Assembly: GCF_014269285.1 (NCBI RefSeq)
Contig: NZ_JACOAF010000012.1
Coordinates: forward strand, 1 to 64,000
DNA length: 64,000 bases
Direction: 5' to 3'
Source of the DNA: Rufibacter sediminis
Lineage (GTDB): Bacteria > Bacteroidota > Bacteroidia > Cytophagales > Hymenobacteraceae
The position numbers and the translations under genes were made by a program. The notes under the pieces were generated by a model. That model was not told the origin of the DNA. It worked only from the letters and a program-made list of their open reading frames with translations, and made no database searches. Shown in pieces: positions 16,030-25,700 of the stretch. Numbering within the stretch: the first letter of the stretch is position 1; each line of letters opens with the position of its first letter.

Positions 16030-16059
16030 TTTGAATTAAGAATTTTACTACGATATTTG
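16030..16059 (+). promoter_or_regulatory. Candidate promoter of asnB
   Basis: TTTG (16030-16033), 18 nt, then GATATTTG (16052-16059), one mismatch from TAnnTTTG. Spacing is in the normal range for the Bacteroidota primary sigma factor. Transcription would begin close to 16065, about 20 nt before the asnB GTG. Confidence 0.5.
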
Positions 16060-16087
16060 GTAATCGTAACTCTTAAATTCAAGTATT

Positions 16088-17773
16088 GTGTGTGGAATTG
16101 TTTGTGCTTTTGATTTAAAGGAACCTGCTGAAGCATTACGGCCTCAGTTACTGGAGATGGCTAAATGTATACGGCACCGTGGTCCGGACTGGAGTGGGAT
16201 TTTCAGTAGCGAGAAGGCCATTCTGGCGCATGAGCGCCTGGCCATCGTGGACCCTACCTCCGGGAAACAGCCGTTGTTCAGCGAAGATGGTAAGTTGGTG
16301 CTGGCCGCCAACGGAGAAATCTACAACCATTTAGAACTCAGAGAAAAACTCACCATTGACTATAATTTCCAGACCAGATCAGACTGTGAAGTCATTCTGG
16401 CGCTATATAAAGAGAAAGGAAGCAAATTCTTAGACGACCTCAACGGCATTTTCGGGTTTGCCCTCTATGACCTGGAGAATGACGCCTACCTGATTGCCCG
16501 GGACCACATGGGTATTATTCCGCTGTACATTGGCTGGGACGCGAACGGTACCTTCTACGTGGCCTCAGAACTGAAAGCCCTGGAAGGCAAGTGCGCCAGA
16601 ATTGAGCTTTTCCCGCCGGGTCATTACCTGTCCAGCCAGGAAGAGGGTTTCCAGAAATGGTATGACCGCGAGTGGCGCGAATATGAGAACGTAGCCCAGA
16701 ACGAAACCAGCATTCAGGAACTGCGCGAAGCCCTGGAAGCCGCCGTGCACCGCCAGTTGATGAGCGATGTGCCCTACGGCGTGCTGCTCTCCGGCGGCCT
16801 GGATTCCTCCATCACCTCGGCCATCGCCAAAAAATACGCCGAGAAACGGATAGAGAGCAACGACAAAGAAGCCGCCTGGTGGCCGCAGTTGCACTCGTTC
16901 GCCATCGGGTTGGAAGGCTCTCCGGATTTGGCCGCCGCCCAGAAAGTGGCCGATCATTTGGGTACCGTGCACCACGAGATAAAATTCACCATCCAGGAGG
17001 GCATTGACGCCATCAAAGACGTGATCTACCACCTGGAGACGTACGATGTCACCACCGTGCGGGCCTCTACGCCCATGTACCTCATGGCGCGTGCCATTAA
17101 GTCCATGGGCATTAAAATGGTGCTTTCCGGCGAGGGTTCCGATGAGATCTTTGGCGGCTACCTGTACTTCCATAAAGCGCCCAACGCCCGCGAGTTCCAC
17201 GAAGAAACCGTCCGGAAACTGGACAAATTGCACATGTATGACTGCCTGCGCGCGAACAAATCACTGTGTGCCTGGGGCATTGAAGGGCGCGTGCCATTCC
17301 TGGACAAAGAGTTCATGGACGTGGCCATGCGCATCAACCCGCAGGACAAGATGATCAACGGCGAACGCATGGAGAAATGGGTGCTGCGCAAAGCGTTTGA
17401 AGACTACCTGCCCGCCAGCGTGGCCTGGCGCCAGAAAGAGCAGTTCTCAGACGGCGTGGGCTACAACTGGATTGACACGCTCAAGGCCATGGTCAACACC
17501 AAGGTGAGCGATGAGCAACTGGCCAACGCCAGCGAGTACTTCCCTATTCAGCCGCCGTCCAGCAAAGAGGAGTTCTACTACCGTTCCATCTTCTCCAAAC
17601 ACTTCCCCAGCGATGCCGCCGCGCTATCCGTACCATCAGTGCCGTCGGTAGCATGCAGCACGCCTATTGCCCTGGAGTGGGACGAGTCCTTCAAGAACAT
17701 GAACGACCCCTCTGGCCGGGCCGTCGCCAACGTCCATGCCGATGCTTATCAAAAGGCGGAAGTAGCGCAATAA
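16088..17773 (+). CDS. asnB: Asparagine synthetase B, glutamine-hydrolysing
   Basis: Makes asparagine from aspartate, ATP and glutamine. 561 residues against 554 in E. coli AsnB. The start is a GTG: only this start gives MCGIV, placing the catalytic Cys2 of the class II glutaminase domain (about 2-190, with RHRGPDWSG and the NGEIYNH motif) at the processed N-terminus. The synthetase half follows, with the ATP pyrophosphatase loop SGGLDSS near residue 238 and GEGSDEIFGGYLYF near 350. The C-terminal tail is rich in Ala/Ser/Pro. It looks intact and monocistronic: promoter-like sequence before, strong hairpin after. Confidence 0.95.
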   Translation: MCGIVCAFDLKEPAEALRPQLLEMAKCIRHRGPDWSGIFSSEKAILAHERLAIVDPTSGKQPLFSEDGKLVLAANGEIYNHLELREKLTIDYNFQTRSDCEVILALYKEKGSKFLDDLNGIFGFALYDLENDAYLIARDHMGIIPLYIGWDANGTFYVASELKALEGKCARIELFPPGHYLSSQEEGFQKWYDREWREYENVAQNETSIQELREALEAAVHRQLMSDVPYGVLLSGGLDSSITSAIAKKYAEKRIESNDKEAAWWPQLHSFAIGLEGSPDLAAAQKVADHLGTVHHEIKFTIQEGIDAIKDVIYHLETYDVTTVRASTPMYLMARAIKSMGIKMVLSGEGSDEIFGGYLYFHKAPNAREFHEETVRKLDKLHMYDCLRANKSLCAWGIEGRVPFLDKEFMDVAMRINPQDKMINGERMEKWVLRKAFEDYLPASVAWRQKEQFSDGVGYNWIDTLKAMVNTKVSDEQLANASEYFPIQPPSSKEEFYYRSIFSKHFPSDAAALSVPSVPSVACSTPIALEWDESFKNMNDPSGRAVANVHADAYQKAEVAQ

Positions 17774-17799
17774 GCAACGGAGCTGATGTAAGCAAAATG

Positions 17800-17834
17800 G
17801 AAACGCCACCCACTACACACGTGGGTGGCGTTTC
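17800..17834 (+). terminator. Intrinsic terminator of asnB
   Basis: Perfect 14-bp stem GAAACGCCACCCAC (17800-17813) / GTGGGTGGCGTTTC (17821-17834), 7-nt loop. Confidence 0.85.
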
Positions 17835-17894
17835 TCGTTTACAGAAGTAAGGAAGCCGTGAAAAGATAACTGAAACAGCATTCCTTGCCGAGCT

Positions 17895-17931
17895 ATTTTA
17901 GGCCTGTTTTTCAGGAAACAGCCCGAAAAGG
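17895..17931. repeat. Palindromic intergenic repeat R7
   Basis: ATTTTAGGCCTGTTTTTCAG followed by GAAACAGCCCGAAAAGG, between the convergent asnB and NmrA-like genes. Confidence 0.65.
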
Positions 17932-18010
17932 AATAGCCTCCCCCAACGCTTAAACTCGTTCAACAGCTACGGAAGGTGTCTCTGAAGAGAATGCCGTTTA
18001 TAAGTCATTC

Positions 18011-18940
18011 TCAGCTTTGAGCACCGCGCCGCGAAAGCACCTCCTTCACCGAAGCCCAGCGGAGATCTGGATAGCGGGCGTTGTCCAGGGGCTGCAACTT
18101 CGGAAGGCCGCTGAACATGTTGCGCAGGTACTGCATGCCTTGCCAGGGCGGGAACACCTCCTTCGGCTGTGGGAAAAGGGCGCGCGTCACCTTGATGAGG
18201 GTGTCAAGTCTACCAAGGCTGCCGGCCCGCAGCAGACGGAAGTTTTTGCCGGTCACTTCAGAGGCAATGTCCTTCAGGCCGCTCGCGCTCACCACCTCGC
18301 CGGCAATGCGGAGGTAGCGGGGAGCGGCGGCATCCAGGGCGGCAGCGGCGGTAAAATGGGCGGTGTCTTCAATGGTGGTAAAATCCAGAGGTTGGTGCGC
18401 ATTGCCCCAGTAGACCACCCGCTTCATCGGAAACAGCACCACGGGCGCGGCTCCCACCAGCAAATCAGTGAACATGCCGTTCAAAACCGAGGTGGCCGCA
18501 ATGGGCGCCTGGTTCAGGCGCTCGGCAAACTCCCGCCGGAGATCCAGATTGCGGTTGGTGCCTTGGGGGAGCTTGGTGAAATCGATGGAGAAATCGGAGG
18601 GAATGAAGCGGGGAACTCCGGCCTCCACGGCCGCCTGCAACAACAAGGTTTGAGCGTCTACAATCACTTCCCGCAGCCCGGAGAGCGCCGAGATCACGCA
18701 GGTTCCGCCAGCACAAACTTCCCGCAACGCGGCGGCGTTCTGGAAATCCACTTCCACCACCGAGGCTCCCAGGTTCCGCAAGCCAGTGCTTTTCTCTGCC
18801 GCCGTTCCGGGCCGGACCATCGCCCGCACGTGCGCTCCCCGCTGAACAAGGGCCCGGACAATTCGGCCGCCAAGGTCACCGGTGGCTCCGGCTACAATAA
18901 TGGTGGGTTTCTCAAGGGATGCGTTTTGTTCAGGAGCCAT
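18011..18940 (-). CDS. NmrA-family NAD(P)-binding reductase-like protein
   Basis: 309 residues, atypical SDR fold. The Rossmann loop near the N-terminus is TIIVAGATGDLGGRIVRAL (GxxGxxG), followed by AMVRPG, which fits NADP(H). IPSDFSIDFTKL around residue 140 and the GAAPVVLFPMKRVVYWGN stretch resemble isoflavone/phenylcoumaran reductase-like NmrA proteins. These act as NADPH-dependent reductases or redox sensors; the substrate is unknown. Cytoplasmic. Monocistronic and convergent with asnB. A 315-residue open frame on the opposite strand across it is a coding shadow. Confidence 0.82.
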   Translation of the reverse strand: MAPEQNASLEKPTIIVAGATGDLGGRIVRALVQRGAHVRAMVRPGTAAEKSTGLRNLGASVVEVDFQNAAALREVCAGGTCVISALSGLREVIVDAQTLLLQAAVEAGVPRFIPSDFSIDFTKLPQGTNRNLDLRREFAERLNQAPIAATSVLNGMFTDLLVGAAPVVLFPMKRVVYWGNAHQPLDFTTIEDTAHFTAAAALDAAAPRYLRIAGEVVSASGLKDIASEVTGKNFRLLRAGSLGRLDTLIKVTRALFPQPKEVFPPWQGMQYLRNMFSGLPKLQPLDNARYPDLRWASVKEVLSRRGAQS

Positions 18941-19274
18941 GGCGTCGTTTTCTTTTACCCTTAACCACTAGACGGGACAAATGTTGAAGGAACAACCTGC
19001 CGGAGGAAGGTAAATACCTTTTCCCTTGCGATGTGTGCTCTCCAGCAAGCCGAAAGGTGCCTCCCTCTGGATGATGGATGAGCCCGCAGCAAGACCAAAG
19101 TGCTCTCCTTCGGCTCACGCAACAGGTTCGTCTTCTTTTCCGATCGATAAAAAAATACTTGTCCATTTTTCGGTTGCCAGCCGGTGTGGGATGGGCGTTC
19201 TTTGAAGAAAAAAGCCCTGGTTTTCAGAAATCAGGCTTAAAATGGAAGAAGTCGTTCATGCTATTTTTTACCCT
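18941..19274. other. Intergenic region between NmrA-like gene and ada
   Basis: 334 bp between divergent genes, holding palindrome R8 (19208-19243). No promoter or Ada-binding box could be recognised by eye. Confidence 0.5.
19208..19243. repeat. Palindromic intergenic repeat R8
   Basis: AAGCCCTGG-TTTTCAGAAA-TCAGGCTTAAAAT. It covers the upstream in-frame ATG at 19242, which argues against that codon being the ada start. Confidence 0.6.
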
Positions 19275-20342
19275 ATGTTGGTCACGAACAGAAAAGACGT
19301 AGATAAATACTACAAAGCCCTGGTGGCGAAAGATGAGCAGTTCATCGGCATCTTTTACGTGGGCGTGAAAACTACCGGTATCTTCTGTATTGCCACGTGC
19401 CGCGCGCGCAAACCCAAACCCGAGAACGTGGAGTTTTACACCGAGGCGCGCGAACTGCTGCAAAACGGGTATCGGCCGTGCAAAGTCTGTAAGCCCACGG
19501 AGCACGCGCACCAGCCGCCGCCCGAGGTGCTGGCCGCCCTGCAGCTGGTGAAGGAAAACCCCAAACAGAAAATCCAGGACTATCATTTCCGGGAGCAGGG
19601 CCTGGCCCCGGAGAAAATCAGGAGATGGTTTAAGAAGCACCACGGCATCACCTTCCAAGCCTACCAACGCATGACCAGAATCAATACCGCCTTCCAGGAA
19701 CTGAAAACCGGCAAAAACGTGACCGACTCCGCCTTTGACTCAGGTTATGAGTCCTTGAGCGGTTTTGGCTATACTTTCAAAAAACTGCTCGGAAACTCCC
19801 CTGACGAGATCAAAGACCAAACCATCATCCTGATGACCCGGCTCACCACGCCGCTGGGCCCCATGTACGCCTGCGCCACCCCGCAAGGAATCTGCCTCCT
19901 GGAGTTCACCGATAGAAGAATGCTGGAAACTGAGTTCCGGGATCTGCAGAAACGGTTAAACGCCACTATTCTGGCCGGCGAAAATGACCACCTGCTCCAA
20001 TTGAAAACTGAGGTGGCCGAGTATTTTGCGGGCACCAGAAAAACGTTTACGGTGCCGTTGAACGCCCCGGGCACGGCGTTTCAGCAGAAGGTGTGGCACG
20101 TGCTGCACGACATTCCCTACGGGGAAACCTGCTCGTACCAAGGCCAGGCCGAAAAGCTGGACATGCCCAAGGCGGTTCGGGCGGTAGCCTCGGCCAACGG
20201 CCACAACCGCATCTCCATTATCATCCCGTGCCACCGCGTCATTGGCAAGAACAACCAGTTAACAGGCTACGGCGGCGGCCTGGAACGGAAGAAATGGCTG
20301 CTGGACCATGAACGGAAACATGCGCTCTCTCAGCCGGAATAA
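19275..20342 (+). CDS. ada: Ada: O6-methylguanine-DNA methyltransferase and regulator
   Basis: Repairs methylated DNA by suicidal methyl transfer and, in characterised relatives, activates its own regulon when methylated. Three domains are present: Ada zinc domain, AraC-type DNA-binding helices (about 90-185, FDSGYESLSGFGYTFKKLLG), and the methyltransferase with the acceptor motif IIPCHRV (Cys319). With the ATG at 19275 the zinc cysteines fall at 38, 42, 69 and 72, identical to E. coli Ada numbering, and the length (355) is one more than E. coli's 354. The ATG at 19242 would add 11 residues read from repeat R8, so it is rejected. Autoregulation is expected but not shown. Confidence 0.92.
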   Translation: MLVTNRKDVDKYYKALVAKDEQFIGIFYVGVKTTGIFCIATCRARKPKPENVEFYTEARELLQNGYRPCKVCKPTEHAHQPPPEVLAALQLVKENPKQKIQDYHFREQGLAPEKIRRWFKKHHGITFQAYQRMTRINTAFQELKTGKNVTDSAFDSGYESLSGFGYTFKKLLGNSPDEIKDQTIILMTRLTTPLGPMYACATPQGICLLEFTDRRMLETEFRDLQKRLNATILAGENDHLLQLKTEVAEYFAGTRKTFTVPLNAPGTAFQQKVWHVLHDIPYGETCSYQGQAEKLDMPKAVRAVASANGHNRISIIIPCHRVIGKNNQLTGYGGGLERKKWLLDHERKHALSQPE

Positions 20343-20364
20343 GAAGGAATTGTTTGCGAGGACC

Positions 20365-20431
20365 TAAAATGAATCGTCCCGTTTAGGGCCTGTTTTCAGA
20401 AAACAGGCCCTAAACGGGACGATTCATTTTA
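20365..20431. repeat. Palindromic intergenic repeat R9, 67-nt perfect palindrome
   Basis: 33-base arms around a single central A (20398), with no mismatch. The core (CCCGTTTAGGGCCTGTTTTC and its complement) is the family repeat; a further 13 bases per side (TAAAATGAATCGT / ACGATTCATTTTA) extend the symmetry. It separates the convergent ada and tamL genes and can fold identically in both transcripts, so it could serve as a two-way terminator. Confidence 0.85.
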
Positions 20432-20441
20432 CTATAGTATT

Positions 20442-22790
20442 TTAGAACGGATACCCGATGGCCAGGTTCAGCACGCCTGTCCCGAAGAGGCCGGATTTAG
20501 GTCGGCCGCCGTTGGGGTACGTAGGGTCGCGGAGCGGGTACGCCAGATCCACCCTGATCACGAAGAACTGCACATCTACCCGTAGACCTGCTCCCGCGCC
20601 AATGGCCAGTTCGCTCATGAAGTTACCGCTGAACTTACCGCCAGGCCGGGTGGGGTCTTCGTTCACGAGCCAGATGTTACCGGCATCCGCAAAGACCGCG
20701 CCTTTCAGGTACGGGTCCATGAGCGGGAAGCGGAACTCCGCGTTGGCCTCCAGCCGGATGTCGCCGGTCTGGTCAAAGTAGGAGAAGCTTTGGGAGACCT
20801 CGTTGCCGGGCTCCTGTAACGCTCTTGGATTATACACCCCTGGGCCAAGGCTGCGGGCCGGGAACGCCCGGATACTGTTGGGCCCGCCAATGCCGTATTG
20901 TTTAATGTACGGCAACACACTGGAGTTTCCGTAAGGCAAACCATAGCCGCCCAGCAGGCGGGTGGCCAGCACCAGCTTCTCGGTGAGGTTGAAGTAATAG
21001 CGGGTTTCCAGGTCAAACTTGGCGTACTGTGACAAGGCCTGCCCGCGAAACGTGTTAGGGTTTTCCGGATCGGCGGGTCGTTTGTTTTTCACCCGGTAAA
21101 AGAGTCCCCACAAGCCGCCCGAAAAATCCAGCCCGGGGCTGATATATAACTGGTGTTTGCGGCCGGCAATGCCCAGGGTATTGTACACTAACCGGTAATT
21201 GCCGCCAATGATGAGCTGCTGGTCAAAGGCCCGGGCCAGGAACGGACGCTGGGCCAGTTCCTTCTCAAACGCGGGCGTTGGGTTCATCAGCCGCGAGTAC
21301 TGCACCTGCACCGGGTTGAGCTGGATCTCGGTGGTAGCGTACTGCCGCCACGAGTACCCGTACTCAAAGTTGAAGGAGTTCTGCTGAAAGAATTCCTTCC
21401 GATTGATAAACCGGAAACCGAGCGCAAACCGCGTTCTGGGCTGGTACATGCTGCTGGCAATCCGGATGTTGAACGGCGAGATGATGCGGGGCACGTGCAT
21501 CTCGGCATCGGCCCCCACCTCCGTGGAGGTAAGGCCGGAGCGGGCGCTGTCTCCGCTGATCTGTGACTCAAAAGAACCCACCAGGTTGATGAGCAGGAGT
21601 TCGGCGCCCCGCAACGCATTCCGGTTCCGGAAACTGACCGTTATACCCGGCCCCGCGTATCCGTTGGATTTCTGCACGGTCTGTACCTCCGCCCGGATGG
21701 ACTTTTTCTTGGCCTGGGTTAAGAGGATGTCGGCATTCAGGCGGCCGCTCAACCCAACGGAATCCAGCGGGGTGAACCTGACCTCGGCAAACTTGAAGGT
21801 GCCCAGATCCATAAGGCGGTTGACGGTCTGCAGGTGGTGCTTGCGGCTGTAAAGGTCTCCGTTTTCCACAAACACGGCGTTCAGAATGGTTTTCGCCTTG
21901 AAGGTTTCCTCGTCTGGGTAGTATTTGTAATCACGGTACTGGACCGGGGCCTCACTGTCGCCCAGGGTGTCTCCTAAAGAGAAATCTGTATAGATGCTGA
22001 CCTGCTGGTACCGGTACGGGATCAACGCTTTATCCGGGGCAGTGTCCTTGATGCGCACGTAGATGTTCACCTTGTTGTTGAGGGTGCTGTCTACGTGGTA
22101 AATCAGGTAACTTTCGTCAAAGAAGAAAAAGCCTTTCTCCTTCAGAATCTCATTCACCCGCAGGCGCTCGGCAATCAGTTTCTCCAGGTTATACGGATCA
22201 TTCACCTTCAGCAAGCTTTGGGGCTCCGTTTCCCGGATGGCCATGGAAAGGCTGTCGTTCCCCTGCGGAAACTGGATCTGCTGTATGGTATACTGGCGGC
22301 CCACGGTAGCCTCATAATGTACCGTGGCCATTTTGCGCTTGCTGGTAGTGTCAAGGGTGTGCGCCAGCGTGGGGGAAAAATACCCGTTGTTATACAGGCG
22401 GTTGATCATGTTGGCCTGCACCCGGTCTGGGTGGGCCTCGCTCAACAGCACCGGCGGCTCTCCCAGCCGAGTCTTGATCCAGTTGGCGATGCCTTTGCGT
22501 TCCCGGTTTCCGCCCATGGCGTTGTAAATCCAGAGCTTGGGACGCATGCCCAGAAAAGAGGTATTGGGCTGCGGCCGAATGGCGGCGTTCAGCTCCGGTT
22601 CCAACGCTTTGGTGTTGGTCTCCGGCACCGGTGACGTTACTTTGATGTCACCGCCAATGTAGAGATAATCTCCCTGGGGTACGCTTTTGGTGCTGCTGCA
22701 ACCCGCCAGAAAGGCCAGGAGAAACAACAGGGATACGCTCCTGGAGAAGGAGGAGGCAGAGAAGGTCACGTGTCTTAAAAGCGATATCAT
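20442..22790 (-). CDS. tamL: TamL: BamA/TamA-family outer-membrane lipoprotein
   Basis: 782 residues. The signal peptide ends in a lipobox (FLAGCSS), so the protein is lipidated, which distinguishes the Bacteroidota TamL from proteobacterial TamA. POTRA-like repeats follow (about 40-400; QIQFPQGNDSLS, INEILKEKGFFFFDESYL-like helices), then the 16-strand barrel. The conserved barrel motif GGPNSIRAFPARSLGPG contains the R-x-F signature of the Omp85 family. With TamB it forms the translocation-assembly module that moves proteins or lipids across the periplasm to the outer membrane. Its ATG abuts the tamB stop (TAAATG), indicating translational coupling. Confidence 0.92.
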   Translation of the reverse strand: MISLLRHVTFSASSFSRSVSLLFLLAFLAGCSSTKSVPQGDYLYIGGDIKVTSPVPETNTKALEPELNAAIRPQPNTSFLGMRPKLWIYNAMGGNRERKGIANWIKTRLGEPPVLLSEAHPDRVQANMINRLYNNGYFSPTLAHTLDTTSKRKMATVHYEATVGRQYTIQQIQFPQGNDSLSMAIRETEPQSLLKVNDPYNLEKLIAERLRVNEILKEKGFFFFDESYLIYHVDSTLNNKVNIYVRIKDTAPDKALIPYRYQQVSIYTDFSLGDTLGDSEAPVQYRDYKYYPDEETFKAKTILNAVFVENGDLYSRKHHLQTVNRLMDLGTFKFAEVRFTPLDSVGLSGRLNADILLTQAKKKSIRAEVQTVQKSNGYAGPGITVSFRNRNALRGAELLLINLVGSFESQISGDSARSGLTSTEVGADAEMHVPRIISPFNIRIASSMYQPRTRFALGFRFINRKEFFQQNSFNFEYGYSWRQYATTEIQLNPVQVQYSRLMNPTPAFEKELAQRPFLARAFDQQLIIGGNYRLVYNTLGIAGRKHQLYISPGLDFSGGLWGLFYRVKNKRPADPENPNTFRGQALSQYAKFDLETRYYFNLTEKLVLATRLLGGYGLPYGNSSVLPYIKQYGIGGPNSIRAFPARSLGPGVYNPRALQEPGNEVSQSFSYFDQTGDIRLEANAEFRFPLMDPYLKGAVFADAGNIWLVNEDPTRPGGKFSGNFMSELAIGAGAGLRVDVQFFVIRVDLAYPLRDPTYPNGGRPKSGLFGTGVLNLAIGYPF

Positions 22791-25700
22791 TTATTTTGCT
22801 TTGCCAGTATTTCTAAAGAGGTCTGCGAGGCTGTCATACTCCCGCACGAACAGCAGGGAAACACCGGTGCGTATTAATTGTCCATCCAGGAATCCTTCGT
22901 AGGAGTTGTTCCGGAAAGCCCGCAAGCGCAGTCGTCCGTCCTGGGTCACCGAGTATTCCACAGAGACGTCGCCCGCGAAGGCATTGCTGCCGGAGTTGGT
23001 ATTGCCGGAGCTGCCCTGGTCATTGCCCCCACCCAACGGAATGTCCGTCCCAAAACTTACGGTTAACCGGTCGTTGAGGAGCTGGCGGCGCATGGCCACG
23101 TTCAGGTCGGTGCGGCTCTGGGCATCACCGGACGAATAATCATCATAGGTGTTCAAGCCTAACTCCAAGCCCAGGCTACCCAGGTACTGACCCGTCAGGT
23201 TGTTGAGCTGATCAGAGAGCACCTTGCTGGCGCTGCCGCGCAAAGCACTGTTGATGCCACCTCCGCCCGAGGAAGCCAGTGGGTCCTGCGCCATGAACCT
23301 TCCCAGCACCAGCAGGGAGAAGACCTGTTTGGTGCGTTCCGCTTCCTGGGTAGGCTGGCTGAGTTGATCCAGGCGGGCATCCACCTCGGCCACCATGGCG
23401 CCTTTGGCTTTCTCGTCCAGTTCAATGTTGAACGAGATGGCAGGGCGCATGATCTCGCCTTTCATGTTCAGGCGTACGTCAAACGGCAGTTTCTGACGGA
23501 ACTGGCCCGCCGACCCGGCATCTACCCCGGAGGTCTGGCTCTGGATGAGTTCCAGCGGAGCGGCGTCTATGTTGTAAATGGCCGTGATATTGGCATCTGC
23601 CTCCAGCATGTCACCGGTCCAGACAATATAACTGGCCGGGTCAAACTCAAACTCGCGTTTCACCAGTTCATAGAGGTTTAGGGAGTAACGGCCTTCCGTG
23701 ACGTCATAGCGGCCCGTTAAGGTGATGTTTTCCGTCACGTCATAGCCCACGCGTAAGTTCGCCTCGCCTCTGATAGTCAGGTTATCGCCAGATTCAGGGT
23801 CCATCAACACTGTGATAGGGGTTTCATCGGTCAGGGTCAACGTCATGTCCATTTCGATGCCCTGGATTTCGGTCTCCAGCGTGTCTATGTCTTTGGGGCG
23901 GTTGATGCGGCGGTTGCGCGCGCTGTCTACGTCCACAAAGACCACAATGCCCTCTCGGTTCACGCCCACTTCTTCCTGCGGCATCACATAAGTGAGGGCA
24001 GAATTAGGGGCCACGGTCACGTTGGTGGTAATGACCGGCACATTCAGGTCACCGGTGATGCGGGTGTCGCTGTCCAGGAACACGCGGCCGTAATAGAGCG
24101 GGTTGTCAGCGGCGGTGCTGTTCATGACCATGAAATCATCGGTGGTGGCCCGCAGGTCGAACCGGTAATCCAGGAAGTTGGAGGTCAGGATGGAGCCGTT
24201 CACGGTAGCGCGGTTGTTCAGGGAATCCAGCATCACAAACTCATTGAACTGGATGCCCTGGTTGTTCACGGTTAACCGCTCATCAGGTACCCGGAACGTA
24301 GAATTCAGCATGGCGATGTTGAAGGTAGCGTCTCTGAACTGCAGATCACCGGTCATCTGAGGGGCCTCCAGGGTTCCCCTGATCGCCACGTTGCCCAGCA
24401 AATTACCGCCCATGTTTTTGACCATGCCAGCCGTGAAAGGTTGCAGCGAGGCCAGGTTCAGTTGGCCCATGTCCAGATCAAACGACATGGGTTTTCCTTC
24501 AGAGGTCAGGTAGTAGCCCGCCAAGGTCACGTTGTTGCCATACCCCGAGAGGCGGGCCGTCATGTTGTAGCGGTTGGCGGTAGGATTGCTGGCTTGCAGG
24601 GTTAAATCACCTACCGGGAAGGTCTGGTATTCCAACCCGGTCAGACCCATGTCTGCCGTAAAGCTCATGTTGCCCGTAATGTCATTGACGGTGGCCGTTC
24701 CGTTGAGGGTACCGGCTACCAGACTGTCCTGATCCAGGAACGCGCGGGCCAGGTACCCGATGTCCAGATCGGTGATGTTCACGTTGAGGGGCGAGTTGGG
24801 GTTCTGCGGATTCTGGCTTTGCAGCGCCAGCGACATAGGACCGTTGGACAGGCGCAGGGCATCGGCCACCACCGCTCCAGAGGACGTGTAGTAGCGTACG
24901 TAGTTGTTCGCAGATACTTCCCATTTATCGCGGTTAATCAGCAAATCAGGGTCAAAACGTACTTCCAGCGCATTTTGCAGTTGCTGTAACCGCACACCTA
25001 ACGCCGTCTGGTCCTCGCCGGCCTCGTTCTGGATCGCGGCCCGCGTGGCCACAATGTTGTTCTGCACGTTGCCTCCCAGCACAATGTTCTCAATTTTCAA
25101 GGTGTCTTGCCGAACACGCTCGGCCCGCACGGCATAGTTCAGTTGTGTTGGGTTAGAGCTCATTTCCAGCCTCATGGAATCAAGGCGGGTAGTGGTGTAA
25201 CGCAGGCGCGGTACATTAGCCACCAGTTGCAGGTTAGCCGTCTGGCTGTTGTAGTTGCCGTACAGCGTATCCAGGCGCAGGCGGGTCAGGCCGGGAACAA
25301 ACGCCTGGAACACCCTAGGCTTGTGCAAGGCCATGTTAAAGGAGAACTGCCGGTTGCGGGCGCTGGGTTTGTAAGGGCCGTTCCCCAGGTCATAGTACCG
25401 ACTGATGTGGTTCATGAGCTCCGGCCCGATGTCGCCCAGCCCGATGTTTCCGTTCAGGTTCGCGGTAAGCACGTCAGACAGGATCCGCAACTCGCTACGG
25501 TTAGGCTGCTGGGTGATGTACACGGCCAACGAGTCAAACTTAAGCGGACGGTTGTTGCTGGTAAGGGCCGTGTTGCGGGCAATGATGGAGCCGTTCAGGC
25601 TGTTGGCATCACCGCCGCGTATGTTCGCAACAATATCGCCGCGCAGGCGCAGGTCCTCAGAATAGAGTTTTAAGGCCTGGAAATCCACCGCGCGCAGGTT

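Noticed and set aside
18017-18964. 315-residue open frame on the plus strand
   Set aside because: Antisense shadow of the NmrA-like gene, whose Rossmann motif is clear.
20442-22790. BamA rather than TamL
   Set aside because: The lipobox, coupling to tamB, and only part of the usual POTRA content point to TamL.
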